DNA from: Candidatus Aminicenantota bacterium
Lineage (GTDB): Bacteria > Acidobacteriota > Aminicenantia > JAMOAD01
Assembly: GCA_027061995.1 (NCBI GenBank)
Contig: JAMOUT010000034.1
Coordinates: forward strand, 1-51,150
Direction: 5' to 3'
Length of the DNA: 51,150 nucleotides
The position numbers were made by a program, and so were the translations under genes. Positions 42,900 through 51,150 of the stretch are shown piece after piece; the first letter of the stretch is position 1; each line of letters starts with the position of its first letter. The notes below the pieces were generated by a model. The model worked only from the letters and a program-made list of their open reading frames with translations. It ran no database searches and was not told where the DNA came from.

Positions 42900-44855
42900 A
42901 TGAAAAAAAAGATTTTTTTATCAATTATTTTGTTGGTTGTATTTAATCTGTCATTATTTTCGATAACAACCGTTGAAAAAAAGTTTAATTCTCTTTCGGA
43001 TTATATCAAAGGTCATTTTAAAGGGATATCAATCTCGAAAAACGGGAAATTATCTCTTTCCTATGAGATAAAGGATTTGGTAAAACCTTCGGAAAATTTG
43101 GTGTTTTCAGCTGCGACTGATCAAAACGGTGTGATATATCTCGGAACAGGCCATAGTGGTAAACTTTACAAGATACAGGCTGGAAAAATATCGGAGATAT
43201 ATAAAACCGGAGAGCCGGATATTTTCGCTTTAACCGTTGATAACGGGGGAAATCTTTATTTTGCAAGTTCTCCCAACGGAAAAATCTATAAAATGGATAA
43301 AAAGGGAAAGGTTAAAGAGTTTTTTGATTCAAAAGACAGATTTTATTGGCAGCTTGAGGTGAACGGGGGCAAACTGTATGTTGCGGCGGGGGGAAACAGA
43401 GGTAAACTATATATAATTGATCTTAAAACAGCTTTATTATTAAAAACATATGAGATAGATGAACTTAATGTTTTCAAACTGTTTTTAAAAGGGAATAAAA
43501 TATATATAGGGGGAAGTAATAAAGGCACCGTATATGAGATAAAAGGGGAGAATAAAGAATCAATTTTTCAGGCTGATAAAAGGGAGATCAAAGGGATTTT
43601 CGTAAATGATAAGGATGAGATTTTTATTGCGCTCGGTGGTAGTTCCTTATCTAAAGAGAGCACAAGAAACAGAATAATTATCAGAAAAACCGTTTCTTTC
43701 GGGAAAATTGTCAAGATTAATAAAGACGGGGAAACAGAGGTCATATGGAAATCTAAAAATGAGATGCCTTATGATTTGACAGGTATGGGAAACAGAATTT
43801 TATGGGTCACCGGTAATAAAGGGAGAGTGTATTCCTATAATAATGATAAGGTATTATTGATTGGTGAATTAAAGGGTGAGATAGGTGTTTCATTAAAGAG
43901 ATACGGGGATAAATTCATAGGTTTATACAATTTTCCTGCCGGAGTGTTTGAGATAGATAATAAACTTATAGGAAAAGGGATATATACTTCGGATATTATT
44001 GATACGGGAACACTATCAACTTATGGCAATTTTTATCTTAAAGCAAAAGGGGAAGTTTTTGCATCGTATCGCGGCGGCAATACGGAAGAACCCGATAACT
44101 CTTGGACGGAGTGGAGCCCCTATATGAAAAATTATTTTAAAATATCATTGAATAAAAAAAGATTTTTTCAGATAAAAATTAAGATGGAAAAAAAGGTGGA
44201 GATTCCTTCTCTTGAAGAGATAAGATTTTTTTATCTTCCGGTTAATAGAAAACCGATTATAGAACGATTAATTGTTGACGGATTACAAAAACGGACAAAA
44301 AAGAACTCTTTTTTCTCAAAGTCTTCCCGTATTAAAAATAGTGGTAATAAATTTATCACCATAAGTTATAGAGCCATTGATGCCGACAAAGATAAACTTA
44401 TTTTTTCCCTTTTTATCAAAAAAAACGGAACTAAAAAATGGGATCTTGTCAAAAAAGATTTCTATGATAATAGATTTGTTCTTGACCCTACGAATTATGA
44501 AGAAGGCACCTATGTTGTGAAACTTGTTGCATCGGATTTACCTTCAAATCCTCAAAATATCGCAAAATCCTCTTATAAAATTTCCAATCCCTTTATCATT
44601 GATTATACTTCGCCTGAAATAGTATTCGAACAAAATACGGGGAATAAGATAAAATTCAGAGTAAAAGATAATTTATCCTTTATATCAAAGGTATTCTATC
44701 ATACGGGAGATAGAAAATGGAAAATATTATTTCCCGATGACAGATTGTTCGATTCAAAAGAGGAAACCTTTACAATTAATAAAAAAAGCTCTAAAATATA
44801 TATTATTAAAGCTGAAGATAAAAGAGGTAATACGAGAGTGAGGATTTACAGATAA
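42900..44855 (+). CDS. Secreted beta-propeller-type protein
   Basis: A 651-residue exported protein. Signal peptide about 1-21. From about 70 to 365 there are repeated blade-like units of the form GxIYLGTGHSGKLYKI, GNLYFASSPNGKIYKM, GKLYVAAGGNRGKLYII and NKIYIGGSNKGTVYEI, spaced about 40-45 residues, so a propeller of at least six blades is likely. The part from about 455 on looks like Ig-type beta domains (DADKDKLIFSLFIKK, YTSPEIVFEQ). It is probably a periplasmic scaffold or ligand-binding protein. It lies between the S55 and TPR genes, overlapping the latter by one base. Confidence 0.78.
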   Translation: MKKKIFLSIILLVVFNLSLFSITTVEKKFNSLSDYIKGHFKGISISKNGKLSLSYEIKDLVKPSENLVFSAATDQNGVIYLGTGHSGKLYKIQAGKISEIYKTGEPDIFALTVDNGGNLYFASSPNGKIYKMDKKGKVKEFFDSKDRFYWQLEVNGGKLYVAAGGNRGKLYIIDLKTALLLKTYEIDELNVFKLFLKGNKIYIGGSNKGTVYEIKGENKESIFQADKREIKGIFVNDKDEIFIALGGSSLSKESTRNRIIIRKTVSFGKIVKINKDGETEVIWKSKNEMPYDLTGMGNRILWVTGNKGRVYSYNNDKVLLIGELKGEIGVSLKRYGDKFIGLYNFPAGVFEIDNKLIGKGIYTSDIIDTGTLSTYGNFYLKAKGEVFASYRGGNTEEPDNSWTEWSPYMKNYFKISLNKKRFFQIKIKMEKKVEIPSLEEIRFFYLPVNRKPIIERLIVDGLQKRTKKNSFFSKSSRIKNSGNKFITISYRAIDADKDKLIFSLFIKKNGTKKWDLVKKDFYDNRFVLDPTNYEEGTYVVKLVASDLPSNPQNIAKSSYKISNPFIIDYTSPEIVFEQNTGNKIKFRVKDNLSFISKVFYHTGDRKWKILFPDDRLFDSKEETFTINKKSSKIYIIKAEDKRGNTRVRIYR

Positions 44856-45520
44856 TGTCCGAATCATATTTTATTCTTAATGTTTCCGCTGAATCACAAA
44901 CAGGGACAATAATTCAAAAGTATCTTAATTTGGTAGAACAGCTTGAATATAGATTTGAGTATGAATATGTTAATGTAAGTCCTAAAGTGATAGATGATTT
45001 TCTTTTATATCAGAGAGCGATGGATGAGATTATGGGAGCAAGGATGAAAAAAGGGGAAAATCTTGAAGTTTATCCTCCCGATATTATTAAAAAAATTTAT
45101 TATTTCAGGGGTAAAAGAAAGATTATCGAAGAAAAATACTATGATGCGGGGAAAAATTTTGAACAAGCTTTAAGATATGATGGAAGAGATGCAAAAATTT
45201 TGTATTATCTCGGCAGAACATTGCTATCTTCCAAAAAACTTACTCTTGCGGAAAATGCTTTTAAAATGGCGATAGGTGTGGATAGAGAAAATCCCTATTT
45301 TTGGGTTTATCTCGGTGATGTTTACGAAGCGGGTGGTTCTTTGAATAAAGCGGTTCACATGTGGGAAACGGCTTTTAATTTTAACAAGGGGTTTGAGCCT
45401 GCTATCCAAAGACTTCAATCAAAAGGGGTTCAAGTAAAAACAAAAATTCTTGCTGATAAAATAAAGAAAGCGATAAAAAAGATATTCGGTGAAAAAGAGA
45501 AAAAAGATGATGAATTTTAA
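44855..45520 (+). CDS. TPR-repeat protein
   Basis: A 221-residue protein without a signal peptide. TPR-like repeats cover about 85-185: KYYDAGKNFEQALRYD, AKILYYLGRTLLSSKKLTLAENAF and PYFWVYLGDVYEAGGSLNKAVHMWETAF. The N-terminal 80 residues include YVNVSPKVIDDFLLYQRAMDEI and may be another helical domain. The C-terminus is strongly basic, then acidic. TPR proteins hold complexes together; a partner is suggested by the overlapping propeller gene (TAATG), but the different predicted compartments argue for caution. Confidence 0.78.
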   Translation: MSESYFILNVSAESQTGTIIQKYLNLVEQLEYRFEYEYVNVSPKVIDDFLLYQRAMDEIMGARMKKGENLEVYPPDIIKKIYYFRGKRKIIEEKYYDAGKNFEQALRYDGRDAKILYYLGRTLLSSKKLTLAENAFKMAIGVDRENPYFWVYLGDVYEAGGSLNKAVHMWETAFNFNKGFEPAIQRLQSKGVQVKTKILADKIKKAIKKIFGEKEKKDDEF

Positions 45521-46610
45521 TTTTTTCATTCCTACAAAAATAATTTTCGGTAAAGGAAGAATAGGGGAGTTGTCTGAAAACATACCCTCTGGTTATAATA
45601 ATATTCTTCTCGTTACGGGGAAAAAATCCGCTAAACTTAATGGTGCACTTGAAAAAATCAAATTTTTATTAAAAGATAAAAATATCACTGTTTTTGATGA
45701 AGTCGAGGAAAATCCATCCTTTGATATCCTTGAAAAAGGGAGAGAGATTGCGAAAAAGAATAAAGTCGAGTTTATAATCGGTGTCGGGGGAGGTTCTCCG
45801 ATGGATGCCGCAAAAGGGATTGCTGTTCTGACAAATAATGAAGGTTCCATGCGGGATTATATGAAAGGGAAAAAACCCGTAAATAAGATTCTCCCTATAG
45901 TATGTATTCCGACAACCTCGGGAACAGGGAGTGAAGTTACCCCTTTTGCTGTTTTTACGGATCCTGAAAATGAAGACAAAGGGGGATATGCAAATCCCGA
46001 TATATTCCCCGTTTTTTCGATTATAGATCCCGAATTAACATACACTATGCCGAGAAATGTTATTATTAATACCGGCATTGATGCTTTTACCCATGCATTG
46101 GAGGGATACTTTTCCACGAAAGCAAGTATTTTAAATGATTATTTGGCTGTTCACTCTATAAAGATTATTGCGGGTAATATTATTGATGCGGCGGAAAAAG
46201 ATAATCTTGCCATGGACAGAATTTCTTATGCCTCAATGGTTGCGGGTATAGTTATAGCAAATGCCGGAACGCTGCTATTACATGCGGCGGGATATCCTTT
46301 AACCGTTTATCATAAAATCCCTCACGGACTTGCAAATGCGATTTTACTTCCCGAGTTTATTCGGTTTTTGAAGAGAAAAGAAGTCTTGGTGGAAAAGATA
46401 GAGATAGTTGAAAATATTTTTGAATCCATGGGAGGAATCGAAAAATTTTTAAACGAGATAGGGATTAAAACCAAACTTTCCGCTTATGATATAAAAAGAG
46501 AGGAGATCAAGAATTTTGTCGAAAAAACGATTCATAAAAAGAATCTTTTAATTACCCCTGTCAAAATCAATGAAAAGGATTTGTATGATTTTTATGAAGA
46601 AACATTTTAA
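45507..46610 (+). CDS. Iron-containing alcohol dehydrogenase
   Basis: A 367-residue type III alcohol dehydrogenase. The NAD-binding part has GVGGGSPMDAAKGIAV and PTTSGTGSEVTPFAVF. Metal ligands are visible as Asp and His in GIDAFTHALEG, His in LLLHAAGYPL and His in IPHGLANAILL. The enzyme probably interconverts an alcohol and aldehyde in fermentation; substrate unknown. The start is ATG 45507 or 45510, inside the end of the TPR gene. An upstream GTG (45489) is less likely, since the family usually begins at NFNFFIPT. Confidence 0.93.
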   Translation: MMNFNFFIPTKIIFGKGRIGELSENIPSGYNNILLVTGKKSAKLNGALEKIKFLLKDKNITVFDEVEENPSFDILEKGREIAKKNKVEFIIGVGGGSPMDAAKGIAVLTNNEGSMRDYMKGKKPVNKILPIVCIPTTSGTGSEVTPFAVFTDPENEDKGGYANPDIFPVFSIIDPELTYTMPRNVIINTGIDAFTHALEGYFSTKASILNDYLAVHSIKIIAGNIIDAAEKDNLAMDRISYASMVAGIVIANAGTLLLHAAGYPLTVYHKIPHGLANAILLPEFIRFLKRKEVLVEKIEIVENIFESMGGIEKFLNEIGIKTKLSAYDIKREEIKNFVEKTIHKKNLLITPVKINEKDLYDFYEETF

Positions 46611-48504
46611 TTTAATGATAAAAAGCATTCATATAAAAAACATATTATTAATTATTGTATTAATCGGAAGTATATTTGTTATTTCATGCAGAAGAATGAT
46701 AAAGGTGGAATTTCCCGGAGGAGTGAAGATAGAATCCCCGATAATAAAAGTAGGGATAGGGGAGAATCTTCAGAAAACAAGAATATCATCCACAATGGGG
46801 ATGAAGATATATAAAGGTGGTGAACTTTTAACTAATCTGAATAAAGGGAATATTTTTATTAAAAATCTGAGCAGATCCATTAGTGTTTCGATAGGAGATA
46901 CAAAACATAGAATAATGTCAACGATATATATTGTTCCTAATAGATATTCATACCTCAAATATGATAATAAGGAATACAGAGGGATAATAGAGATTCTGTT
47001 AACGGATGAAGGATTTAATGTTATAAATATATTAAATATTGAAGAATATTTAAAAGGGGTTGTTCCTTATGAACTTCCGCCGAACAGATATTCCGAGATT
47101 GAAGCGCTTAAAGCTCAAGCTATAGCGGCGAGAACATATACGCTTTATACTATTGGAAAATACAGGGAGAAAGGGTTTGATATATGTTCAACCATAGCTT
47201 GCCAGGTTTATAATGGTAAAAAAGGGGAAACACCTCTTTCCAATCGTGCGGTTGAAGAGACGAGCGGACTTGTTATAGTCTATAATAACAAATTAATTCC
47301 CGCTTTATATAGTGCTTCTTGCGGAGGGTTTACGGAAAACATTGATAATGTTTTTGCGGGTGAAAAATCTTCTGTTTTGACAGGTAAGCCTTGTGATTAT
47401 GATAATATTAGATTAAATTGGATATATACTGATAATTTTAAACCTTATTCGGTGGAAGAAAATCTTGCAATTGTTTTAAAAATAGCAAAAGAGAGTATTA
47501 TTAGAAAAAACACTCTTCTGATAGACGGAAAAACAGCAAATTCAATTTTGGAAGGGATTTATAAAATAACAGGCAAAAAGGGTGATTTTTTTCAAACATC
47601 TAATATCTCGATATCTTCTGTAATTTTAAAACTGAATGAAACTTTTTCCTTTTATAAAAAGGGTGTTAAATATATAAAAGGTTTTGAGATTCCTCAGGAG
47701 CTTATGTTTAAATATGGCAAAAAGAAAAGTTTTATTATGGTTCATCTGTATAAAGAGGGGATACTGAAAAATTATAATAAGCTTGATGTTCCTTTAAACA
47801 TAAAACAATTTATCAGATTCACAATGAAACTTTTGATTAAATACTATAATGTTTTTGAGAAGAGTAAATATGTATCTTCCGAATCAAAAACCATACTATT
47901 GAAAAACAGCTTTAATAAAGAGGAGAGATACTATCTTGGCGGGGCAATTTTTTACAGAAAAGTTAATAATAAATTGTTTCCCGCTCATATGTTATATCTT
48001 ACGGGAAAAGAGCAACTCAAAATGTTTGCAATAAAAGACAGAATAAAAATATTGATAGTGGATTATCCCCGTTTTTCACTGTCCCCTAAAAATATTTACC
48101 CTTTATGGCATAAGGTATATAAAAGAAGCAAGCTTGAAAAAATAATCAAATCAAGGTTAAGCCTTGATTCCCTTAAAGATATTGTTCCTCTGAAAAGAGG
48201 GGTTTCCGGTAGAATTAACAGATTAGAGATTCAGGGAAAAAGGAAAAGTTTTTTCCTTTTCGGAATACAGATTAAAAAAACATTGAATTTGAAAGATAAT
48301 AACTTTGTTATAGACAGATGGTTTGATGGTCGGAATATAAAATATTTCACATTCATAGGGAGAGGTTGGGGACATGGTGTTGGGATGTGTCAGGTAGGTG
48401 CATACGGAATGGCATTACAGGGAAAAGATTATCGAGATATACTTAAATATTATTATACAGGGGTTAATATCATAAGATACGATAATTTGATGAAAAACAA
48501 ATGA
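46585..48504 (+). CDS. SpoIID/LytB-domain lipoprotein
   Basis: A 639-residue protein. Hydrophobic segment LLIIVLIGSIFVISC ends in a lipobox-like VISC, so it is probably a lipoprotein. The SpoIID core is clear: YLKGVVPYELPPNRYSEIEALKAQAIAARTYTLY, FDICSTIACQVYNG, ASCGGFTENI, and at the end GRGWGHGVGMCQVGAYGMALQGKDY. Between them lies a large insertion (about 290-560) not typical for SpoIID. Related proteins cleave stem-peptide-free glycan strands. ATG 46585 has an AAAAGGA site five bases before it; ATG 46615 would give a shorter n-region and 46570 is also open. Sporulation is not implied. Confidence 0.88.
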   Translation: MIFMKKHFNLMIKSIHIKNILLIIVLIGSIFVISCRRMIKVEFPGGVKIESPIIKVGIGENLQKTRISSTMGMKIYKGGELLTNLNKGNIFIKNLSRSISVSIGDTKHRIMSTIYIVPNRYSYLKYDNKEYRGIIEILLTDEGFNVINILNIEEYLKGVVPYELPPNRYSEIEALKAQAIAARTYTLYTIGKYREKGFDICSTIACQVYNGKKGETPLSNRAVEETSGLVIVYNNKLIPALYSASCGGFTENIDNVFAGEKSSVLTGKPCDYDNIRLNWIYTDNFKPYSVEENLAIVLKIAKESIIRKNTLLIDGKTANSILEGIYKITGKKGDFFQTSNISISSVILKLNETFSFYKKGVKYIKGFEIPQELMFKYGKKKSFIMVHLYKEGILKNYNKLDVPLNIKQFIRFTMKLLIKYYNVFEKSKYVSSESKTILLKNSFNKEERYYLGGAIFYRKVNNKLFPAHMLYLTGKEQLKMFAIKDRIKILIVDYPRFSLSPKNIYPLWHKVYKRSKLEKIIKSRLSLDSLKDIVPLKRGVSGRINRLEIQGKRKSFFLFGIQIKKTLNLKDNNFVIDRWFDGRNIKYFTFIGRGWGHGVGMCQVGAYGMALQGKDYRDILKYYYTGVNIIRYDNLMKNK

Positions 48505-48549
48505 GCTATATGATAGAGTTGATATTTTATATTAAAAAAAGGAGGAGAA

Positions 48550-49269
48550 ATGAGAACTAATAAGAAGGTTATAGTGTTTATTCTGATGTTTTTTATTTTT
48601 GACTTTTTTTTATTATTCGGACAAACTATAAAACAGTCGAATAGTAAAAAAACCGGTGTTAGAATTATCTATTTAATAAGGCACGGACGATACAATCATA
48701 AGGATAAAAGAAGTCCTTTTATAGGAAAAAAACTTATCCCTCTCGGAATTGCTCAGGCAAGGCTTGTTGCGACAAGGCTCAGATCACTCGGAGTTACATT
48801 CTCCACCCTTTACAGCAGCACAATGACAAGGGCAAAAGAAACCGCCATGGAGATTAATAAGGATTTTCCCTATTTAAAATTAAAACAATTCAGAATGATA
48901 AGTGAGTGCCTCCCAACGACAAGAAGATTGGATGTTATGAAAGAAGCGACCAAAGAAGAGGTTAAAGAGTGTGAAAACAATCTTGATAAAGCATTCGATA
49001 AATTTTTCATCCCTTCCCCGGATGAGAGAACGAGATACGATATTATTGTATGTCACGGTAATGTTATAAGATATTTTGTAACAAAGGTTTTGCAGGTGGA
49101 TACAAAAGCGTGGCTCGGAATGTCTATCGGAAACTGTAGTTTGACAGCGGTAAGAATAAAACCTGATGGTTCGATGAAACTTTTGTTTTTCGGAGATGTG
49201 GGTCATATTCCCGTGAATCTTCAAACAGGGTTATATAATAAAACAGGGAAATTAAAGATAGAATATTAA
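48550..49269 (+). CDS. Exported histidine phosphatase (PGAM-like)
   Basis: A 239-residue histidine phosphatase-superfamily protein. A hydrophobic N-terminus (about 6-24) serves as signal or anchor. The catalytic motif LIRHGRYNH has His45; YSSTMTRAKETAME and VCHGNVIRYFV (His169) supply the other active-site residues. The overall pattern is like PGAM5, a protein phosphatase, rather than glycolytic phosphoglycerate mutase. The start has a strong AAAGGAGGAG site. The stop overlaps the stop of the convergent FAD oxidase within one TTAA. Confidence 0.88.
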   Translation: MRTNKKVIVFILMFFIFDFFLLFGQTIKQSNSKKTGVRIIYLIRHGRYNHKDKRSPFIGKKLIPLGIAQARLVATRLRSLGVTFSTLYSSTMTRAKETAMEINKDFPYLKLKQFRMISECLPTTRRLDVMKEATKEEVKECENNLDKAFDKFFIPSPDERTRYDIIVCHGNVIRYFVTKVLQVDTKAWLGMSIGNCSLTAVRIKPDGSMKLLFFGDVGHIPVNLQTGLYNKTGKLKIEY

Positions 49270-50624
49270 AAAATCTTATCGGGATTTAACAGGTTTTTCG
49301 GGTCAAAGAGTTTTTTTATATTTTTTTGGAGTTCTATTTCTGTTTTTGAAAGTTGCAAAGGGATATACGGTTTTTTTGCAATTCCTATACCATGTTCTCC
49401 CGATAGAACTCCCCCCGATTTAACTACGAATTCAAACAGCTTTGTTAAAACAGTCCGAATAATTTTTTGTTGTTCTCGGGTAATCATGAAATTAGTATGG
49501 ATATTACCATCAGCAATATGTCCGAATTGAATGGTTTTTATCCCGAAATCTTTTCCGAGAGAATAAACAAAACCAACAGTATCAACAAGTTTATCTCTCG
49601 GCACAACAATATCTTCATTCACTTTTATAAGATTGGATTTTGAAATTGCCCCCGAGATATTTCTCCTTATCTCCCATGTTTTTTCCATATCCTCCTCTTT
49701 ATCCGCAGTGATTATCTCTGTTATTTTTTCGTTAGAGAAAAGATTTGTTAATTTTAATAATTGAGCTTTAATCTCCTCTTTGATTCCGTCAAATTCAAGA
49801 ATCAAAAACGCTTTTGTTTGTTCGGGATAATTAAAAGGGAAAACACTGTTAACTTCCTCGATAGCGGTTTTATCCATGAATTCCAAAGCGGAAGGGAAAA
49901 GCCCGTGGGTAATTATTTTTGTAACACCTTCTACAGCATCGGAGAGATTTTCAAATCCTATCCTTGCCACAGCACGGGATTCGGGTTTGGGAATCAATTT
50001 TAATATTATTTTTGTTATTATTGCAAGAGTTCCCTCCGAGCCTGTTAATAAATCGGTAAGATTGTATCCCACCACATTTTTTATTGTTTTTCCCCCTGTT
50101 TTTATTATCTCCCCGTTCATTAAAACAGCTTCAAGTCCGAGAACATAATTTTTAGTTACTCCGTATTTAAAACACCTCGGTCCTCCCGCATTCTCCGCAA
50201 CATTTCCTCCGATTGTGGAAGTTTTCAGAGAAGCGGGATCAGGGGGATAAAAAAGCCCTGTTTTCTCCACCTCTTTTTGAAGATTATAAGTTATCACTCC
50301 CGGCTCTACAATTGCTGTTCCGCTTGTTGTATTTATTTCCAGTATTTTGTCCATTTTGGTAAAAGAGATTAAAATCCCCCCTTTAACAGGCAAAGCTCCT
50401 CCTGTTTGACCTGTCCCCGCACCTCTTACGGTTACGGGGATATCATGTTTTGAACTTATATTTACGATTTTCACTATATCTTCCGTTGTTTCCGGAAAAA
50501 CAACAACCTCGGGCGGAAATTTTTTTCTCATTGCATCAAAAGAATGCGTTATAAGATACTCCTCTTCTGTTCTGACCTTTTTTTTGCCCAGTTTTTTTAT
50601 AAGCTCTTTTATATGATTGTTCAT
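49266..50624 (-). CDS. FAD-binding oxidase/dehydrogenase, GlcD type
   Basis: A 452-residue flavoprotein of the GlcD/D-lactate dehydrogenase family. The PCMH-type FAD domain has PVTVRGAGTGQTGGALPVKGG, IGGNVAENAGGPRCFKYG and GGKTIKNVVGYNL. The C-terminal substrate domain has FGHIADGNIHTNF and GVLSGEHGIGIAKKPY. It probably oxidises a 2-hydroxyacid such as glycolate or D-lactate. No glcE or glcF iron-sulfur partner is adjacent. It overlaps the coaD stop by four bases (ATGA), so they form one minus-strand operon. Confidence 0.92.
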   Translation of the reverse strand: MNNHIKELIKKLGKKKVRTEEEYLITHSFDAMRKKFPPEVVVFPETTEDIVKIVNISSKHDIPVTVRGAGTGQTGGALPVKGGILISFTKMDKILEINTTSGTAIVEPGVITYNLQKEVEKTGLFYPPDPASLKTSTIGGNVAENAGGPRCFKYGVTKNYVLGLEAVLMNGEIIKTGGKTIKNVVGYNLTDLLTGSEGTLAIITKIILKLIPKPESRAVARIGFENLSDAVEGVTKIITHGLFPSALEFMDKTAIEEVNSVFPFNYPEQTKAFLILEFDGIKEEIKAQLLKLTNLFSNEKITEIITADKEEDMEKTWEIRRNISGAISKSNLIKVNEDIVVPRDKLVDTVGFVYSLGKDFGIKTIQFGHIADGNIHTNFMITREQQKIIRTVLTKLFEFVVKSGGVLSGEHGIGIAKKPYIPLQLSKTEIELQKNIKKLFDPKNLLNPDKIF

Positions 50625-51103
50625 CTATCGAATTTATTTTTCAGATATTTTTCCACTGCGGGAGGAACAAGGTCGGGAGCTCTTCCTCCGAATCTGTATA
50701 TCTCTTTTATAACACTTGAATTAAGAAAAGTATAATTTATTGCGGGGACCATAAAAAAAGTTTCGAAATCAGGGTAAAGTTTTCTGTTTGTAAGAGCCAT
50801 TTGAAATTCAAGCTCAAAATCGGATACAGCTCTTAATCCTCTGATCACAATATTATAATTGTGTTTTTTAAGGTAATCTATCAGCAATCCCTCAAAATAA
50901 TCAACCTTTATTCTATCCTCCCCTTTAAAAACATCTTGGATTATCTCCATTCTCTCTTTTAAAGAGAAAAGAGGTTCCTTTTTAGTATTTACAAGAACCG
51001 CTATTGTAACTTTGTCAAATATTTTCAGTGCCCTATATACCAAATCAATATGTCCGTTTGTTATCGGGTCAAATGACCCCGGGTAAACCGCTGTTTTACT
51101 CAT
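50621..51103 (-). CDS. coaD: Phosphopantetheine adenylyltransferase
   Basis: A 160-residue enzyme catalysing the fourth step of coenzyme A synthesis, ATP plus 4'-phosphopantetheine to dephospho-CoA. Motifs are YPGSFDPITNGHIDLV with His18 of the nucleotidyltransferase T/HxGH site, then NIVIRGLRAVSDFELEFQMA and SSSVIKEIYRFGG-like C-terminal sequence (SSVIKEIYRFGGRAPD). Length is standard. An AGGAGA site lies eight bases before the ATG. Its promoter would lie in the last 40 bases of the window, where I see only a weak TATATA box. Confidence 0.97.
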   Translation of the reverse strand: MSKTAVYPGSFDPITNGHIDLVYRALKIFDKVTIAVLVNTKKEPLFSLKERMEIIQDVFKGEDRIKVDYFEGLLIDYLKKHNYNIVIRGLRAVSDFELEFQMALTNRKLYPDFETFFMVPAINYTFLNSSVIKEIYRFGGRAPDLVPPAVEKYLKNKFDR

Positions 51104-51150
51104 TTTTTATTATCTCCTTTATATAGTATATTGTAAATCTCCGAAAAAAT

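Noticed and set aside
41137-48504. Endospore formation suggested by S55 and SpoIID domains
   Set aside because: Both families occur outside spore formers, the host appears to have an outer membrane, and no other sporulation gene is present in the window.
1-51150. Mobile elements, prophage, CRISPR arrays or defence islands
   Set aside because: No transposase, integrase, phage gene, Cas protein or regularly spaced repeat was seen on either strand.

Overview
This window looks like ordinary chromosome from an AT-rich, diderm (outer-membrane-bearing) bacterium that I cannot place in a phylum. Evidence for two membranes is a TonB-dependent receptor, a YfiR-type periplasmic protein, an MCE/MlaD lipid-transport protein whose C-terminus looks like an outer-membrane barrel, several lipoproteins and a periplasmic lytic transglycosylase. 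Sporulation-family domains (SpoIVB S55 peptidase, SpoIID) occur, but no sporulation genes. Type IV pilus (PilT) and MotAB stator genes suggest motility, though no flagellar structural gene is present. Genes are packed very tightly: ATGA and TAATG overlaps are common, and two convergent pairs share a TTAA containing both stop codons. I see no mobile element, CRISPR array or rRNA.

Layout. 1-5.1 kb: gatC-gatA-lipoprotein, then tRNA-Lys(UUU) and tRNA-Glu(UUC) behind a near-consensus promoter, then proS-pcm-DUF192. 5.1-5.8 kb (minus): RicT/PSP1. 5.9-7.9 kb: ClC chloride protein with CBS and RCK-C-like domains. 8.0-9.9 kb: four-gene operon of CheX, a double-zinc-ribbon membrane protein, a PTS-EIIA-like protein and a P-II-like protein. 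10.1-13.8 kb: tandem M14 carboxypeptidases, the first of which has lost its catalytic residues. 13.8-15.5 kb (minus): secreted gluzincin-like protein followed by EF-P. 15.6-19.8 kb: motA-motB-cNMP/FHA-Usp-dprA. 19.9-23.5 kb: trans-envelope-type MlaD, radA, PIN-TRAM. 23.6-28.6 kb (minus): TonB receptor, YfiR and CHASE8-like hybrid histidine kinase. 28.7-30.2 kb: phosphodiesterase, PolX-type HhH protein, Maf. 30.2-34.3 kb (minus): ICMT-like methyltransferase, YchF-like GTPase, thiL, and separately a B12-binding radical SAM enzyme. A 581-bp gap without a clear gene precedes pilT-alaS-lytic transglycosylase-DUF2085-membrane protein-lipid kinase-S55 peptidase-propeller-TPR-Fe-ADH-SpoIID, which run almost without gaps to 48.5 kb. 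The end holds a histidine phosphatase and, on the minus strand, coaD and a GlcD-type FAD oxidase.

How genes may work together. The strongest candidate for an unusual system is the minus-strand TonB receptor/YfiR/CHASE8-like kinase cassette. It resembles the YfiBNR pathway, but with a TonB-type receptor on the outside and a phosphorelay instead of c-di-GMP synthesis as output. Other points of interest are the inactive/active carboxypeptidase pair, the one-piece MCE bridge, the CheX/EIIA/P-II operon, and several genes whose predicted transcription start coincides with the ATG (possible leaderless mRNAs). Functional calls rest on motifs read by eye. Phylum, pathway partners outside the window and all regulatory calls are inference.
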